DNA of 64,000 bases, from NCBI RefSeq assembly GCF_963678635.1, contig NC_087064.1:82827847-82891846 (forward strand), given 5' to 3'. This document shows positions 1 to 11,200 of this stretch, in pieces (the stretch's first letter is position 1; each line of letters opens with the position of its first letter). Under the pieces are notes generated by a model that worked only from the letters and a program-made list of their open reading frames with translations, was not told the origin of the DNA and made no database searches. The DNA is from Symsagittifera roscoffensis. Lineage: Eukaryota > Xenacoelomorpha > Acoela > Convolutidae. Position numbers and translations under genes: made by a program.

Positions 1-575
1 AAATCGCGATACAGTGTCCCTTATTCTTTTTTCTGACTGCTAGCTTGCAATGCTTTCTTGGGTAGTGTCGCTTGTGCGAATCTCTCATTTCGCGCCAGTA
101 AGTTTTTACAAAAATAGATTGCATGAAAAATTGATATTTTTCTACCATTGACAGGATTTTTATATTTGAAAGTGGTTGCAAAATTTGAAATTAAACAAAT
201 AGTTTCGAAAGATACACAATTTAGGTTAAAATATTGGGTCCATTTTTGCAAAACTAGCTACCTACTCGATCTTGAAAATATTCAGTGCATTTTTATTCTG
301 CTTTTGTGTCGAAAGTAAGTCAATCGTCGAAAACTGATTGAAATAATGTCGAAACAATGCAGAGCTCGATTTTTTAAATCTCATGTGCCCAACTTTTTTT
401 CATATTCCTTTGTTTTCAAGACGCTCCCGCTACTCAGGAATGCAAGAAACCTACAAATTTTACAAATTCACCGATGAAAAATTACTGTGGAGCTTGAAGA
501 TCAAAAACAGGTAAGATAAGTGGACTAAAAGCTCATCACTGATTTAACAAAGGCAAACCTGATTCTCGACTAGTT

Positions 576-893
576 TTGAAAAACATCAGGGATCTGAGCG
601 ATAGTAATACCGCAACCGTCGCAGTCGCAACCGCCATTCAGCCCATTACAGACGACATTGCCACTCAACTAGCCCTACCAACCAAAGAAAATTTAGTTCG
701 CACCGCACAACGAGCGCGCAAGCAACGAGAAGAAGTCTTACCAGTCTCTCCAGCAACCAGAAGTTTCGAAATACCCGAACTTTTCAAAAATTTCATAAGA
801 CTTGACAGTGGGCAAAATGATTACGAGAGGATCATTTTCGGCGACCCTGAAATGCTACGTGTACTTGGTATATCCAAAACGGAGATAGTTTGA
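576..893 (+). pseudogene. Truncated FLYWCH/MULE transposase-like gene fragment
   Basis: An open frame of about 105 codons resembles the linker that precedes the catalytic domain of MULE-type transposase-like proteins with FLYWCH zinc fingers. The cues are LPTKENLVRTAQRARKQ followed by a D-S-G then IIFGDPEMLRVLG. In that family a DGTFK-type catalytic start should follow, but here a stop comes instead and nothing recognisable continues. A short QCRARF stretch near 357-374 resembles the end of a FLYWCH finger and could belong to the same relic. Function is probably lost. The match is from memory of the family, so it is moderate; an exon of a domesticated gene remains possible. Confidence 0.5.
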
Positions 894-944
894 AATGCCG
901 AAATTTACGGCGGTTTGAAAATCTGGCTTTCACAAATCACCTCA

Positions 945-1335
945 GGAGCAACTGAGTTTTTGTGGTCAAATTAGTGAGAGCAGCAGCAAAAACTCATCTG
1001 CTCTGAAACGAAATTTTACAAAACCTTTGCAGAATTCGCTTAAACATATGAAGAAATCTGTCTAAATTTCTGCAAATAAACTAGACGATGAACTGCATAG
1101 GATAGGAACTTCAAGTTCACTTCCATCTGTAGATGTTACGAGTCTCAGGAGAGTTTTAGTTGATTCTCAATTGAAACTAATGAAAAGATCTACCAATGTA
1201 CTTCATGTAACTACGAAACGAAGTTCACCTCAACGATTAAGTGACACATTGAACTTAAACATCTTCCACATAGAATATCACTACGATGTCTTCAATGTGA
1301 ATCAGTTTTTGGTTCAAACTGCAATTAAAGAGGCA
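945..1335 (+). pseudogene. Degenerate duplicate of the C2H2 zinc-finger exon
   Basis: This stretch aligns base for base with the intact zinc-finger exon ending at 3061. Shared features include LPSVDVTSLRRVLVDSQ (LPPVDVSSLRRVLVDSQ in the intact copy), the two zinc-finger segments and their spacing. Frameshifts and in-frame stops break it: the first finger is split between frames, a stop replaces a residue before its histidines, and the second finger has lost its frame. It is therefore a decayed tandem copy about 1.7 kb upstream of the working one. The 1171-1452 open frame over it is a chance frame. Confidence 0.7.
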
Positions 1336-1514
1336 TTATATGACGTCACATGGATTGTTCGAGCCAGCCGCTATATATATGATGCCGGCCTAAGTTTTGA
1401 CCCTGAGCTATCTAATCAGACTGAATTTGGTGAAGTTTTGGCCTTATGCTAAACTAGATGTTATTACAGCTGCGCTGGAAGATTTTCACGGTATCATAGC
1501 TTTGATACAGTAGC

Positions 1515-1880
1515 GCGTCGAGGAGGGGGTGCCTCCCTTCACTTCTGGTTGCCACATTTTTTCAAAGGGTCCTCTGTTTGGTATAACTTTTTGTCATTCA
1601 TTTTTAGCTGAACAACCTCAAAACTTTTCTAAAAGCGCCTTCGGTGCCAATGTGACTAATTTAGGTGGGAACGGGCGCCGAAAAAACGCAATTTTTTGCT
1701 CAAAATGTTCCAAAAAGTGCCCAATAACACCTTTTCTAATCTGTTTTTTTTTAATTTGCCTGCGGCGCACCAATTTTTTGGCAAAATAGAGTCCGTATAG
1801 TAAAAAAAAGGTCGGCAAAATGTTTCGAAGAACCTCCCCCCCCCCCCCCCCCCCACCCCAAAAAAAAATTCTGCGCACGA
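1515..1880 (+). repeat. hAT-like MITE relic (GGCGGATCTAGG family), ends lost
   Basis: This is internal sequence of the same family as the complete copy at 21007-21402, in the same orientation. Shared blocks are the aaagggtcctc segment, the gcgccttcggtg block, the aaaaagtgcccaataac block, tgcctgcggcgca and the ggtcggcaaaat block. A poly-C run of about 20 bases sits near the 3' side. Neither terminal inverted repeat is recognisable, so this is a decayed fragment. The open frames on both strands here are by-products. Confidence 0.6.
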
Positions 1881-2458
1881 TACTGCTTTGATAGGAGTCA
1901 TTTACTGTGCGTTCTCTCTATAGTTGGAAAGTGATGTATACCAGTATAGTTTATTATCAATCGGCTTAAATAAATCCTCGGCTTAAATAAATCCCAGCTA
2001 GTTTCATTCACGAATCTTTACGAGCTAATCTCATTCAAATAATTCTCGAATCTTTAGAAGCTTAAATTTAGTGAGTATTAAGTTTTTTCTCATAGCTGTC
2101 GAAAATAGTTTTTATTCGATCATAGCTGGAACTATCTTGTAGAAGGATCGGAATGAATGACTGAAAATAATTAGATAACTAAAAATTTCATTGGCTTATC
2201 GCTTTCAGTTATGTGAATTCTGAATGGCTGCCATAATTTTGGGCCATTCGGTCCTTCAAATTACCTCTGATGCTAAATTGAAAAACCATCATTAGTTTTG
2301 AATTATTGAATAACCTAAATAACTATATACTGGTCAGGTTCACTTTCAGAAATATGTCGAATAATATGATTACGAATAATCTTGTGATTTGGACCGAGCT
2401 TATTTTCCAGCTCTAAAGTAGAATAATGTTAATAAAAATACGATTTGCATGAAACATA
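1881..2458. other. Non-coding spacer, nothing recognised
   Basis: AT-rich sequence between the MITE relic and the zinc-finger exon. I see no credible coding frame, RNA gene or element end. Confidence 0.4.
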
Positions 2459-3061
2459 ATGACTAGCTTGATTTTAAGATATATGAAGATGGAATCGTTG
2501 GATATTTGTATGAACTTGAGCTCTGTCTGCATTGAATTTGCATTACAGTCTGCTATAAAAATGGAGCTGTTCTTAAACGCAGGTCATTGCGGTAATTTAA
2601 AATTATGTCCATCAGTTCTTTTAGAACCTCAGGAAAATACCACTCTTAGAAGCCAATCGAATGGATTCAGTCCGGATCCTGATTTGAAAAGAAAGGCTCC
2701 AGTACAACAAACAGGCAAATCAATCAAGAAAGCTATGTCTTATTTCCCGAAACAATCCAATACACAGAAGCAATTGATTGACATGCCAAATCTCCCACCT
2801 GTTGATGTTTCCAGTCTCAGAAGAGTTTTAGTTGACTCTCAAACTAACGAAAAGATATTCCAATGCACATTCTGTAACTACGAAACCAAATTCGCTTCGA
2901 CGATAAAACGACACATTGAACTAAAACACCTTCCACAGAGAGTATCGTTAAACTGTCTTCAATGTGATTCCGTTTTCAAGTTGAAACAGCATTTGAAGGC
3001 CCACTACATGAGATCACATGGGCTGCTGGAACCCGCGGCGAAAGCCATGATGACAGCCTGA
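2459..3061 (+). CDS. C2H2 zinc-finger protein, probable terminal exon
   Basis: The open frame carries two C2H2 fingers near its C-terminus. The first reads CTFC..H-x4-H and the second CLQC..H-x4-H, both with 12 residues between the last Cys and first His. A basic region (KRKAPVQQTGKSIKKA) precedes them and a tail ending PAAKAMMTA follows. C2H2 fingers normally bind DNA or RNA. The true exon may begin at about 2627, after a cttttag acceptor, because similarity to the decayed upstream copy starts there; the first 55 or so residues would then be intron. I found no convincing upstream exons. A possible poly(A) signal lies at 3389. The specific target and gene name are unknown. Confidence 0.6.
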   Translation: MTSLILRYMKMESLDICMNLSSVCIEFALQSAIKMELFLNAGHCGNLKLCPSVLLEPQENTTLRSQSNGFSPDPDLKRKAPVQQTGKSIKKAMSYFPKQSNTQKQLIDMPNLPPVDVSSLRRVLVDSQTNEKIFQCTFCNYETKFASTIKRHIELKHLPQRVSLNCLQCDSVFKLKQHLKAHYMRSHGLLEPAAKAMMTA

Positions 3062-4308
3062 AAAGTCTGGGTTTTTTGTGCTTAGGCTCTGGACTCGCCA
3101 CTTATTTCAAATTATTTCACTTATTTGAAATTTCCATTCAGGATGATTCACATTAATTGGTTTTTCTTCTGACCTTAAATCATAAATTTTTTATTCAAAC
3201 AGCTGATTGTGTGCGCAGAAAGTTCGAGATTTTGTAAAATAGGTCGTGCAAAATAGATAGTTTACACATATACATTACATGGATACTATAGTATTTTGTT
3301 CAACGATTATTTGTTAATTGTTCCGACCATTTGCAAAATGGGGAGAAACTTAGTGTTCGAGTATGTTTTAGTTTGTTCTCTTTTTTATAATAAAATAAGA
3401 AAAATATATTAAAAAAACAGAAAAAAAAACAACAAATATTTTATAGAATTTTTAAATTTTTTGTTTCACAATGTCTTAGTTTTTTTAAGGAAAGTTTCTT
3501 TGCCAAGTAAAACTTCCAAATTAAGTTTTCGTTTAGTAAAGTCAACTTTTACAGCTTAAAAATCTAATTTTTCTATGCTGAACGTTTTTCGGTCGCTTTA
3601 ATCGCTCGAAATTACTCTTTAACTCAAAAACTTTTAATCTGTTTTTCATTTTTCTCGACACTTGGGCAATTCAATGTCGTCCGACTCATGGCTGAAAGAG
3701 CTTTAATGTAACATATCACTCGAGCCATTCCGATGACTATTAAGCGTACCTGGTTTTGCGTGGAAAACAAAAAAAGAAAAACTTAAACGCACTGGATTAC
3801 AAAGTTCTTCCCCATTTTCAATGGTTAGAACAAAAATCTAGTTTGATTGGGAATACCAGCTAGTTTGATTGATAATTTTTTTTATATCTTCATAACTTGA
3901 AATTTATTCCTCATGGCAGAGCAGAGCGTATGATGAAAGACAAAACGATGTAAAAATGAGTAACTGAAAAAGAAGATCTGATTTCACAAAATTCTAAGTC
4001 TACAAAGCTGTTGATCCGTAAATTTTGTTTGCAGGAAATTTTTTTGTTTCACTTTTTGCGAGCAAGAAAAATAGAATAGAATTTATTTACTCGCAAAAAA
4101 AAGGTTTTGAAATATCCTTTGATTTTTTTTTCAATTAAGCGCCACAAAAAATTAGCAATTGGCTCGCTGGAAGTTTTTGACTCGACCGGTTTTTTTGTCA
4201 TTTGATACTTTTTTATAGTCGCCCCATTTGCGCAAAGCGGCAAAAAATTGAACAAAATTTCTCTCTTCTTTTTGTAAGAGTCGATGAACTTTTTTAAATG
4301 TTTTTCAG
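3062..4308. other. 3' flank of zinc-finger gene and spacer
   Basis: No coding frame is supported. A candidate poly(A) signal AATAAA lies at 3389-3394, about 330 bp after the zinc-finger stop. The segment around 3640-3830 is a diverged copy of sequence at about 59880-60060 in the same orientation (shared tttttctcgacact, ccattccgatga, acaaagttctt blocks), so it is a dispersed repeat. The promoter of the TEX11-like gene should lie in or upstream of this stretch, but I cannot point to one. Confidence 0.4.
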
Positions 4309-4379
4309 GAATTACAGATCATCATGATCAACTTGCATCAATGCTAGAAGATCAACTTGGGTTATCTATGTGCTATAAG
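4309..4379 (+). other. Candidate 5' untranslated exon of the TEX11-like gene
   Basis: A 71-bp stretch bounded by a good acceptor (tttttcag) and a plausible donor (aag|gtcagc). It interrupts a block otherwise made of dispersed repeat sequence. Its open frame ends in phase 0, which does not fit the phase needed at 4772, so it is more likely untranslated leader than coding. It contains a short upstream frame starting MINLHQC. It may not be an exon at all. Confidence 0.3.
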
Positions 4380-4470
4380 GTCAGCCCACGGTGTTTTCAG
4401 ACTCAATATTGATTTTTCGCGGTTTCAATTTAACTTTGTCCTTAAGTTCAGTTCAGTTCCTTTGTTAAAA

Positions 4471-4535
4471 GGAAGGGAAACTCCATCATCGAACAGCAAA
4501 ATTGTAAAGGTCACAAAAAATGTGATGGATTTCTA
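4471..4535 (+). repeat. Dispersed repeat, hairpin segment (GAACAGCAAA / TCAC..GTGA)
   Basis: One of at least six plus-strand copies of a short segment: an aaggaagg..ctcca part, gaacagcaaa, then ggtcac followed by an A-run and gtgat. The tcacgaaaaacgtga core seen in the better copies can fold back on itself. Other copies are at 22061, 29233, 31091, 34811 and 45411. It also occurs inside the tRNA-headed unit at 26595. Confidence 0.6.
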
Positions 4536-4781
4536 AGTTCAAAACTGGATTTTTGGCCGTTTTTTGTTTCCTTGCGTTCATTGACTCTTTTCCAACTGTC
4601 TGTTGGTTATTTTTAAATTAAAGAACTGCGGTCGTATCATTATGCCGTACTTGCATAACAACCGGCTAATCAGTTAGTCTAAAAATTATTTTGAGCTTCT
4701 AAGGACGAATGTTTTCGATTGATGTTGATATATCAAGTTGATAAAAGCAAACCTTATTTTCTGCTTTTCAGGTTTTCGGTG

Positions 4782-5271
4782 ATGGAATTAAGCACAGAGC
4801 TTCAGAAAGTGGAAGGCGTGAAAAATTTTGCTCAAAAGTGCGACAAAGAATCGTTCGAGACGTTACAATGTTCTCTTCTCAAGACAGAAAACCGGGAAGT
4901 GACCGAAAACTCCTCGTTTGTCAAAGATTTTTACAATTTAGTCCGAAGCCCACAAGTTGAAGGAGAAAATAGCCTGTATGGAAAGACCATTGAATTGTGC
5001 GTGCAACTTTGTGAAAGAATGAAACTGGAATACTTAAATGATCATAGAACGCTTCAGTTCATATGCAGGAAGGCAGCTTGGATTTTGCTGAAAGATGAGA
5101 AATCGTCTGATTTTGTGGAAGCAATTGAGTGCGCTGTTAATTTGGGCAAAAACAGTGCCAAATGGCTTTTGGCAAACAGTATCCAGAATCCAAATTTGAG
5201 TCTAGTAGGCGAAGTTCATCAATCGTTGTTCGAGCTAGAGCTGGCCAGAAATATTCTAGCAGTCTTTAAAG
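4782..5271 (+). CDS. TEX11: TEX11-like coding exon 1
   Basis: Starts at ATG 4782, ten bases after a strong acceptor (ctgcttttcag, exon edge 4772), so at least one untranslated exon or a trans-spliced leader lies upstream. It encodes MELSTELQKVEGVKNFAQK onward, 163 residues, including the LYGKTIELCVQLCERM helix. It ends at aaag|gtcttg in phase 1. An upstream in-frame ATG at 4719 would lie in the intron. Confidence 0.8.
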
Positions 5272-8200
5272 GTCTTGTTTCGTTCCTTTACTGCAAGTAC
5301 TTGTCGATTGATTTCACCAATCGAATTCAATAATTCGATTGGTTTTGAATCGGTTTTGTATTTGTACTTTTTTGAATTAATCTAGATGACTTCGCAACAC
5401 TCGGACAATGGGTGAAAAACAAATTCTCCGAATTCAAGACTTGTTCTCCAAACTTGTCAAAAGCATTGTGCGAAGTAGTCTTCAAGTTTATTGAAACTTC
5501 ATCAGACAAAAACGGATCTGAAAATCAAGAAACGAACAATATGAAAACTGAACTTATGCAAGTTATGTTCAATGTGTTGCTGGTCGCAAAGTTGGATTTA
5601 AATAACTGGGTCCATCAAATATGCAAGTTAGTTCAGACTCTGAATAAAGAGAATCGGATCACCGAGGCACAAGAGGTGTGTGAAATTCTGGAGAATGAAG
5701 TACGGGAAGAAAACTACCCAAGCCTTCTTGTCCTGAAGTTGTCGGTAATTATGGCCGCAAGTTCTTGCAGCTCACAATCTCAGTACACGCAATCGAAACG
5801 TGAGCAGTCTTCTATTGTGAAGGTAAAGCTGCAATGTGTAATTTGTGTTTCTTTGTGATTTAATTTTATTAGAATTATTTTCACTTGCATGTTGTTTGAT
5901 CAGTTGATCCCAGAGCGAATTAATGAATTACGTAATTGGGCTCATTTTTTTGTTAGTCAAAACGATATTCCGACCTCTCCTAAAATCTGAGAACAGAGTG
6001 TTTTTTATTGAGTTTTTGAGAAATCGGCGTGCTTTTTGCAAAAAAATAGGGTTGATGGTTTTTCCGAACCCAAACACGGGATTTGTGTATGTGTGTTATT
6101 TCTCGTGAAAAGGTTGCTAGTGTAAAACAAATAGTTCTGAAAAAGAAAAACACTCGGTTTTCACTTTCTTTCGCTCGATTTCTGTATGGCTCCTATGTCT
6201 AATCATTGAAGTAAATGGCTGTTCCTCCAAGTCTGTTTTATGACAACTTTTTGGAATAGCTTGTTGTGTATAATTTTTCAAAATTCTAAGCGGCTCGGAA
6301 ATTTTTTCGTTGAAGTTTTAAACCTCAAACAATGTGAATATGAAGTCATGTCATTTCTTTTAAGGAGTTCGTCGCAGTTGCGTCTAAAGAAGAGCACTTT
6401 GAGCTGTTTTTCTCCTCTTTGATGACTCACAGAGGTGTGGATTATGTGGAATCTGCTCTTCAGAATATCCTGAGGAAGCTGGAGTGTGAGAAGAGCGAAG
6501 ACAAGCTATGCAATTTGCGGAAGGCATTTGTTGACGTAGCTGTAAAATCTGATCGACCGCAATTATTACTTGGAGGTATGCCATTCACAAAAAACGTCAT
6601 AACTAAATTGCAGTACTCTGTTAATTATGCCAAAAGAGTGGTATAGAGCAACAAGAGGTCATGGCTATTTTCGGAGAGAAGTCAACATGTCAAAGTCACG
6701 TGAATATGTTACTCAATTAGCCTTTTTCTCGGGGGCGTAATAAAGATCTTATCAGATTAATTTTTTCACCTGAGTTAATTTTTGGGGGTATATGGCCGGA
6801 ATCATTGGGGACAATTTGTTCAATTGTTAATTAAGTGGATAAGTTAATGATCGCTGAAGGGGAATAAAATCTTATCAGATAACTATTTTTCACTCAAAGT
6901 AATTTATCGTAATTGATTTGGGACTCGCTGAAGATTATCAGCTTATCGGGAATTCAACTCAAATAACTATAATCATTTTTTCCGGGTTAATGGTTTCCAG
7001 TCTTAGATAAATCCCTAAACCCCCTGAAAATTAATTATCTTTGATTAAATTATTTAATTAATTATCTTTCTAAAGTTTTATTGAAGTTTTGAATTTTCAG
7101 CTTCATTTTTTTCTTAAATTTATATTTTGCCAATGAATTAAATTCAATTGATTGAACCAATAATAGTTTTTCTTGATCGATCCACATCGAAGCTAAGGTT
7201 CAGTTTTTTTATCTCATTGTTGCTTTCCTAGCAGTCTTAAAATTTAGAAACGAAAAAATTGACTCTCTCACAATCACTTCTTTTGCTGGAATTTGATCAA
7301 TTTTGAGTATGTTCCAATTCAACTTTTTCAACTCCCTTTTTGATTTAACTATCTTTCAAACCTTAACATTTGATCAATCGAAAATCCAATATGTTTTTCA
7401 TCAACGTTCCTCATCAAATCTTCATCTTGCAAATTTTATGAGAAAGTTGCATCACAAAAATTTCGAAAACAAATCACCTGGTCTTTTGAGTTCTCAAATT
7501 CCGTGCTCATGCATCTCTCAATAAACTACTGAATCCCGTGTTTTCATAAGTGAGTTTTTTATGAATTGATTTTTAAGTTTACAAAAAAATCAATTCCACT
7601 GTTATCAGTGAATTTAATTAAATTCATCGAGACAGCTTCTGAAATTTCCGCTGCTCGTGAAAAATATTGCTTATTGGTACATAGAAAAATACCATAGTGT
7701 ACTTGAAAAAATCCAATATAAAGTGTACATTGAAAATTAGCATAGTGTACGTAGAATCCTCAGGAAATTTTAATCGCTATTTTTGAAAATTTCTTTTCTA
7801 CGCAAAAATCACTTCGCAGTGAAATTAGAACACATTTTCTTCAATCAAAGTTAGAAATTTCCTAATAAATTTTTTTTGGAAAAATGACAAATTTTTTACT
7901 GATTCAGGTTGAATCGTGTTAGCAGCTATTCACCTCATAAACTGAAACAATTTGCAAGAAAAACAAACGTTTTTCATAGGTTGTTTCGATCGAGTAGATT
8001 ACAGTTTCGCGTTTGAAAAAAGAATATTCATGTCTATTCCATCCTAGGGAGAAGACGGTGTAATTGTGAATGCATTCAAGTCATTAAAACAAAAACGGTC
8101 AGTTGATAATGTGACGACGACTCCTGAGTTTTATTTTGCAGAGTACATTAATTGAGTCGATACAGTAATTATTTCGGTACAGTATTTATGTCGGTACAGT

Positions 8201-11200
8201 AATTATGTCGGTACAGTTGATTCCGATGTTCAAGACGAACAAGATTTAGTGTAGTTTACTCAAATCATTTTGAAAAACGAACGCTCAGTGTTAGAGAAAA
8301 TATGGGTATTTGTACACTTCCATAATGCGTACGATACCATTTTCTCAGCACGATGTTTATATGCAACCAATGACAAAAAATCAGTTAGAACTTGTTATGG
8401 TTCAGGAGGCGGATAGGGTGATATGTAATTTAGAAAGTGACTGGGATTTACGAAGAATGATTAGCTGAGAAAATGACAAAGATGGAACGAATCAAACCAG
8501 TATTCAGAAGACACTATCTAATAACGCAGTGTCTCCGGGTCCCTTCACTTCTCCGAGTGCTAATAAAAAGATAAAACTCAATTTTCACTCTAAAAAGAAA
8601 ACTGACGCCCCAAATGAGACCAACTTGAGTAGATCAAAAATTTCATCGAACGGCGGAAAATTCGAAATACACAGTCAAGCGAAGAAAGTAAAAATGAACC
8701 TGAAGCTTGTAATTTCTTCATAACAAGGCGAAAAAGTTTTTGCTGTTTTTTAGAAAAGAATGAATAACAAGGACTGTGGAAAAATAAACGCAATTAAAAA
8801 TCACGAACAACAAGTTTTTACAACTTCAGTATAGAGTATAAGTAAGATTAAGTTCAAAAGAGTCCACAAAAGTCAATTCACTGGAAGTTTTTCTAACAGA
8901 TGTTTTAGAACAGCAATTTTTTTCATAAAATAATCAACTTCGAAATGTTTAAAAATATTTGTAAGGTACAAATTTGATATTTGTAGATATTTGTAAAAGA
9001 TATTTTGAAAATTTCTTAAAATTAAAAATGAGTCTCAAAAGTGTCTTGGAAAACAAAAAAAGGAAGCTAAAAATTTTGATCTGAGAATCAAATTTTAAAA
9101 ACCAACTGAAACCTCAAAATAAAAAATTGTGACCTATAAGTTTTTTACCTAGAAACAAAATTTATTTATCTCTCAGAAACGAAAAAAGACATTATATACT
9201 TACATGCCATAATTATTATTTAAAAAGCTTTTTGATTGAATCTGATGAGCCTTGAGAAGTCAAAAAAAGATAAAGCTTATATGAAGAAAAAACGCCAGAA
9301 CATTAACGGAAAAATAAGACGAAACAGAATTATTCAAAATATCAAACTCCAGACTAATTTAAATCTAGATAAAAGCAAACTGAGGAATTTTTCGAAAAGT
9401 TACTTGATTACAAAATAAAAGTACGTTTGTTTCGTTTAACAGAAATAAAGATGAACCCAATGAAAAAGAAAACCATCAACAAAAAATTCAGAAGTTTCAA
9501 AAATAGTTATTTTACATGGTTTGCGGAAATGCTTTTCTTTGTGAATTTGAAATCTAATCAGAAGAAAAAGAACACATAAAATGATTGTTAATATGAAGAT
9601 AAAAATGACGAAAAAAAACTATAAAAACGGTCAAAACAGCAAAAGTTTGATAATCTCAATGTTTTCGAGAATCAGTCAACTTTAAAATAAATTAAAGTGA
9701 ATCGAAAACTTTTGCTGCAAAACTATTTTCAAAAATCAAACAGTTGAAAAACCTGCGTTTCTTTTATCTAAATTTAATCATTTACCGTTTTTGTACAGGT
9801 GGATTTCATTTTTGACAGATGTTTTAGGGGCTTAAATAATCTCCCTCTATGCAAATGATACACTGGTTGAACCTATTTTATAAGTAGTAATGGAGTTAAG
9901 AGGAAAAAAGAAAATATTTCCCATTGAGGATTTCTCTGTAAAACTAACAGGAAAAAAGTGTCTTTATTTCAGCTACAGAAAGCTGTCACCGAACATTCAA
10001 TACTCCTGCTAAAAAAAGTTTCTCATTGATATTCAAGATTCAACTCAAATTTAATTTTGGTTTTCACTTTTTATTCATTTCATTCAAAACTGGGAATTAC
10101 TTCTCTCAGAACATTCGTGTCTATTCACGCTCATAGTACAGTTGTTTCTTATGCCCGGTTTATAGAAAATGTTGCTACACAATCTTGATATCTCACTAAA
10201 TTCTTTTTAGTATCTGCAAGCAGATGACAAAGAATGTGAACCTGAGCCCCATCTGCAATAAGGAAGTTGACTTCAGCGAACCTTGGGCATGAAGTAAAGG
10301 TCATGTAGTTTTTTTTACAAATTGTTCAACTTTGCAGTTTTCCCTTGTTTATTTTTTTTATTATTTCGGAAAGAACAGTTTTTAGGGTTACACCACTTGA
10401 TCGCTTACAAAATAAATGTTCGAAATTTTTTGTTTGACGGTTGGCTTTCTAGAACGGGAACTTTTTTTTTGTCTTTTTAAGGTCTCCAGCGATATTTAAA
10501 TTATAAACTGGATGAATCGTTTGATCTGTTTCAGTTCGGGCGAACTTTTAAGACAGACATTACTCCAAAGCCGATCACTTTGTACCGACTTCTTTTAAGA
10601 CCCAGAGCTCTTCTTCTTGAAGATTGATTAATCATCTCTCCAGAACATTGCGAATTTCTGAAGACTGCATGAACCACTAAAAGATTACAAAAGAAACGGA
10701 ACTTTGTCTACTAATTTTCAAATTCCTTTCAACTTGCTTCGTTAGATTTTGCTCGCAAGGAATTGTATTTTACTTGGAGTAAAATGCGTCCTCATGAAAT
10801 TTTCAAGAGACAGGTAAAGTAATAGTTGACGGAGGTTTTTTGTTAATTTTTCCACTGAAATTCAGGATTTTTTTTTGCGTATTTTGTGGAGTGAACTGGT
10901 GAAGATACGTTTACCCTAAAAGGTTTAACATTTTTTTTATTTTCCGATTTTTTCTTTGAATAAAACCTCAGCTTATGATAAACTCAAATATCAAAAAGTG
11001 GTTGATACCTATCGCATAAGTTGTTTCAAAAAGTTTTCAGCTCACAGAAGGATTAAATTGGTTGATTGTTCATTAGACAACCCTGATGACAATCATGTCA
11101 CCAGGTCAATCGATGTGACATCGAAAAGTTAATTACTTTAAATTGTTTTCTGATGAAAAAAGTTTCAGAATACCAAAATATGAAGTTCATCCTAAAGCGT

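Noticed and set aside
1618-1901. Gly-rich minus-strand frames over the poly-C tract
   Set aside because: They are produced by the homopolymer run of a MITE relic.
8463-8468. The in-frame TGA as a selenocysteine codon
   Set aside because: No selenoprotein family is recognisable around it and no SECIS-like element was identified; a simple stop in a relic is more likely.
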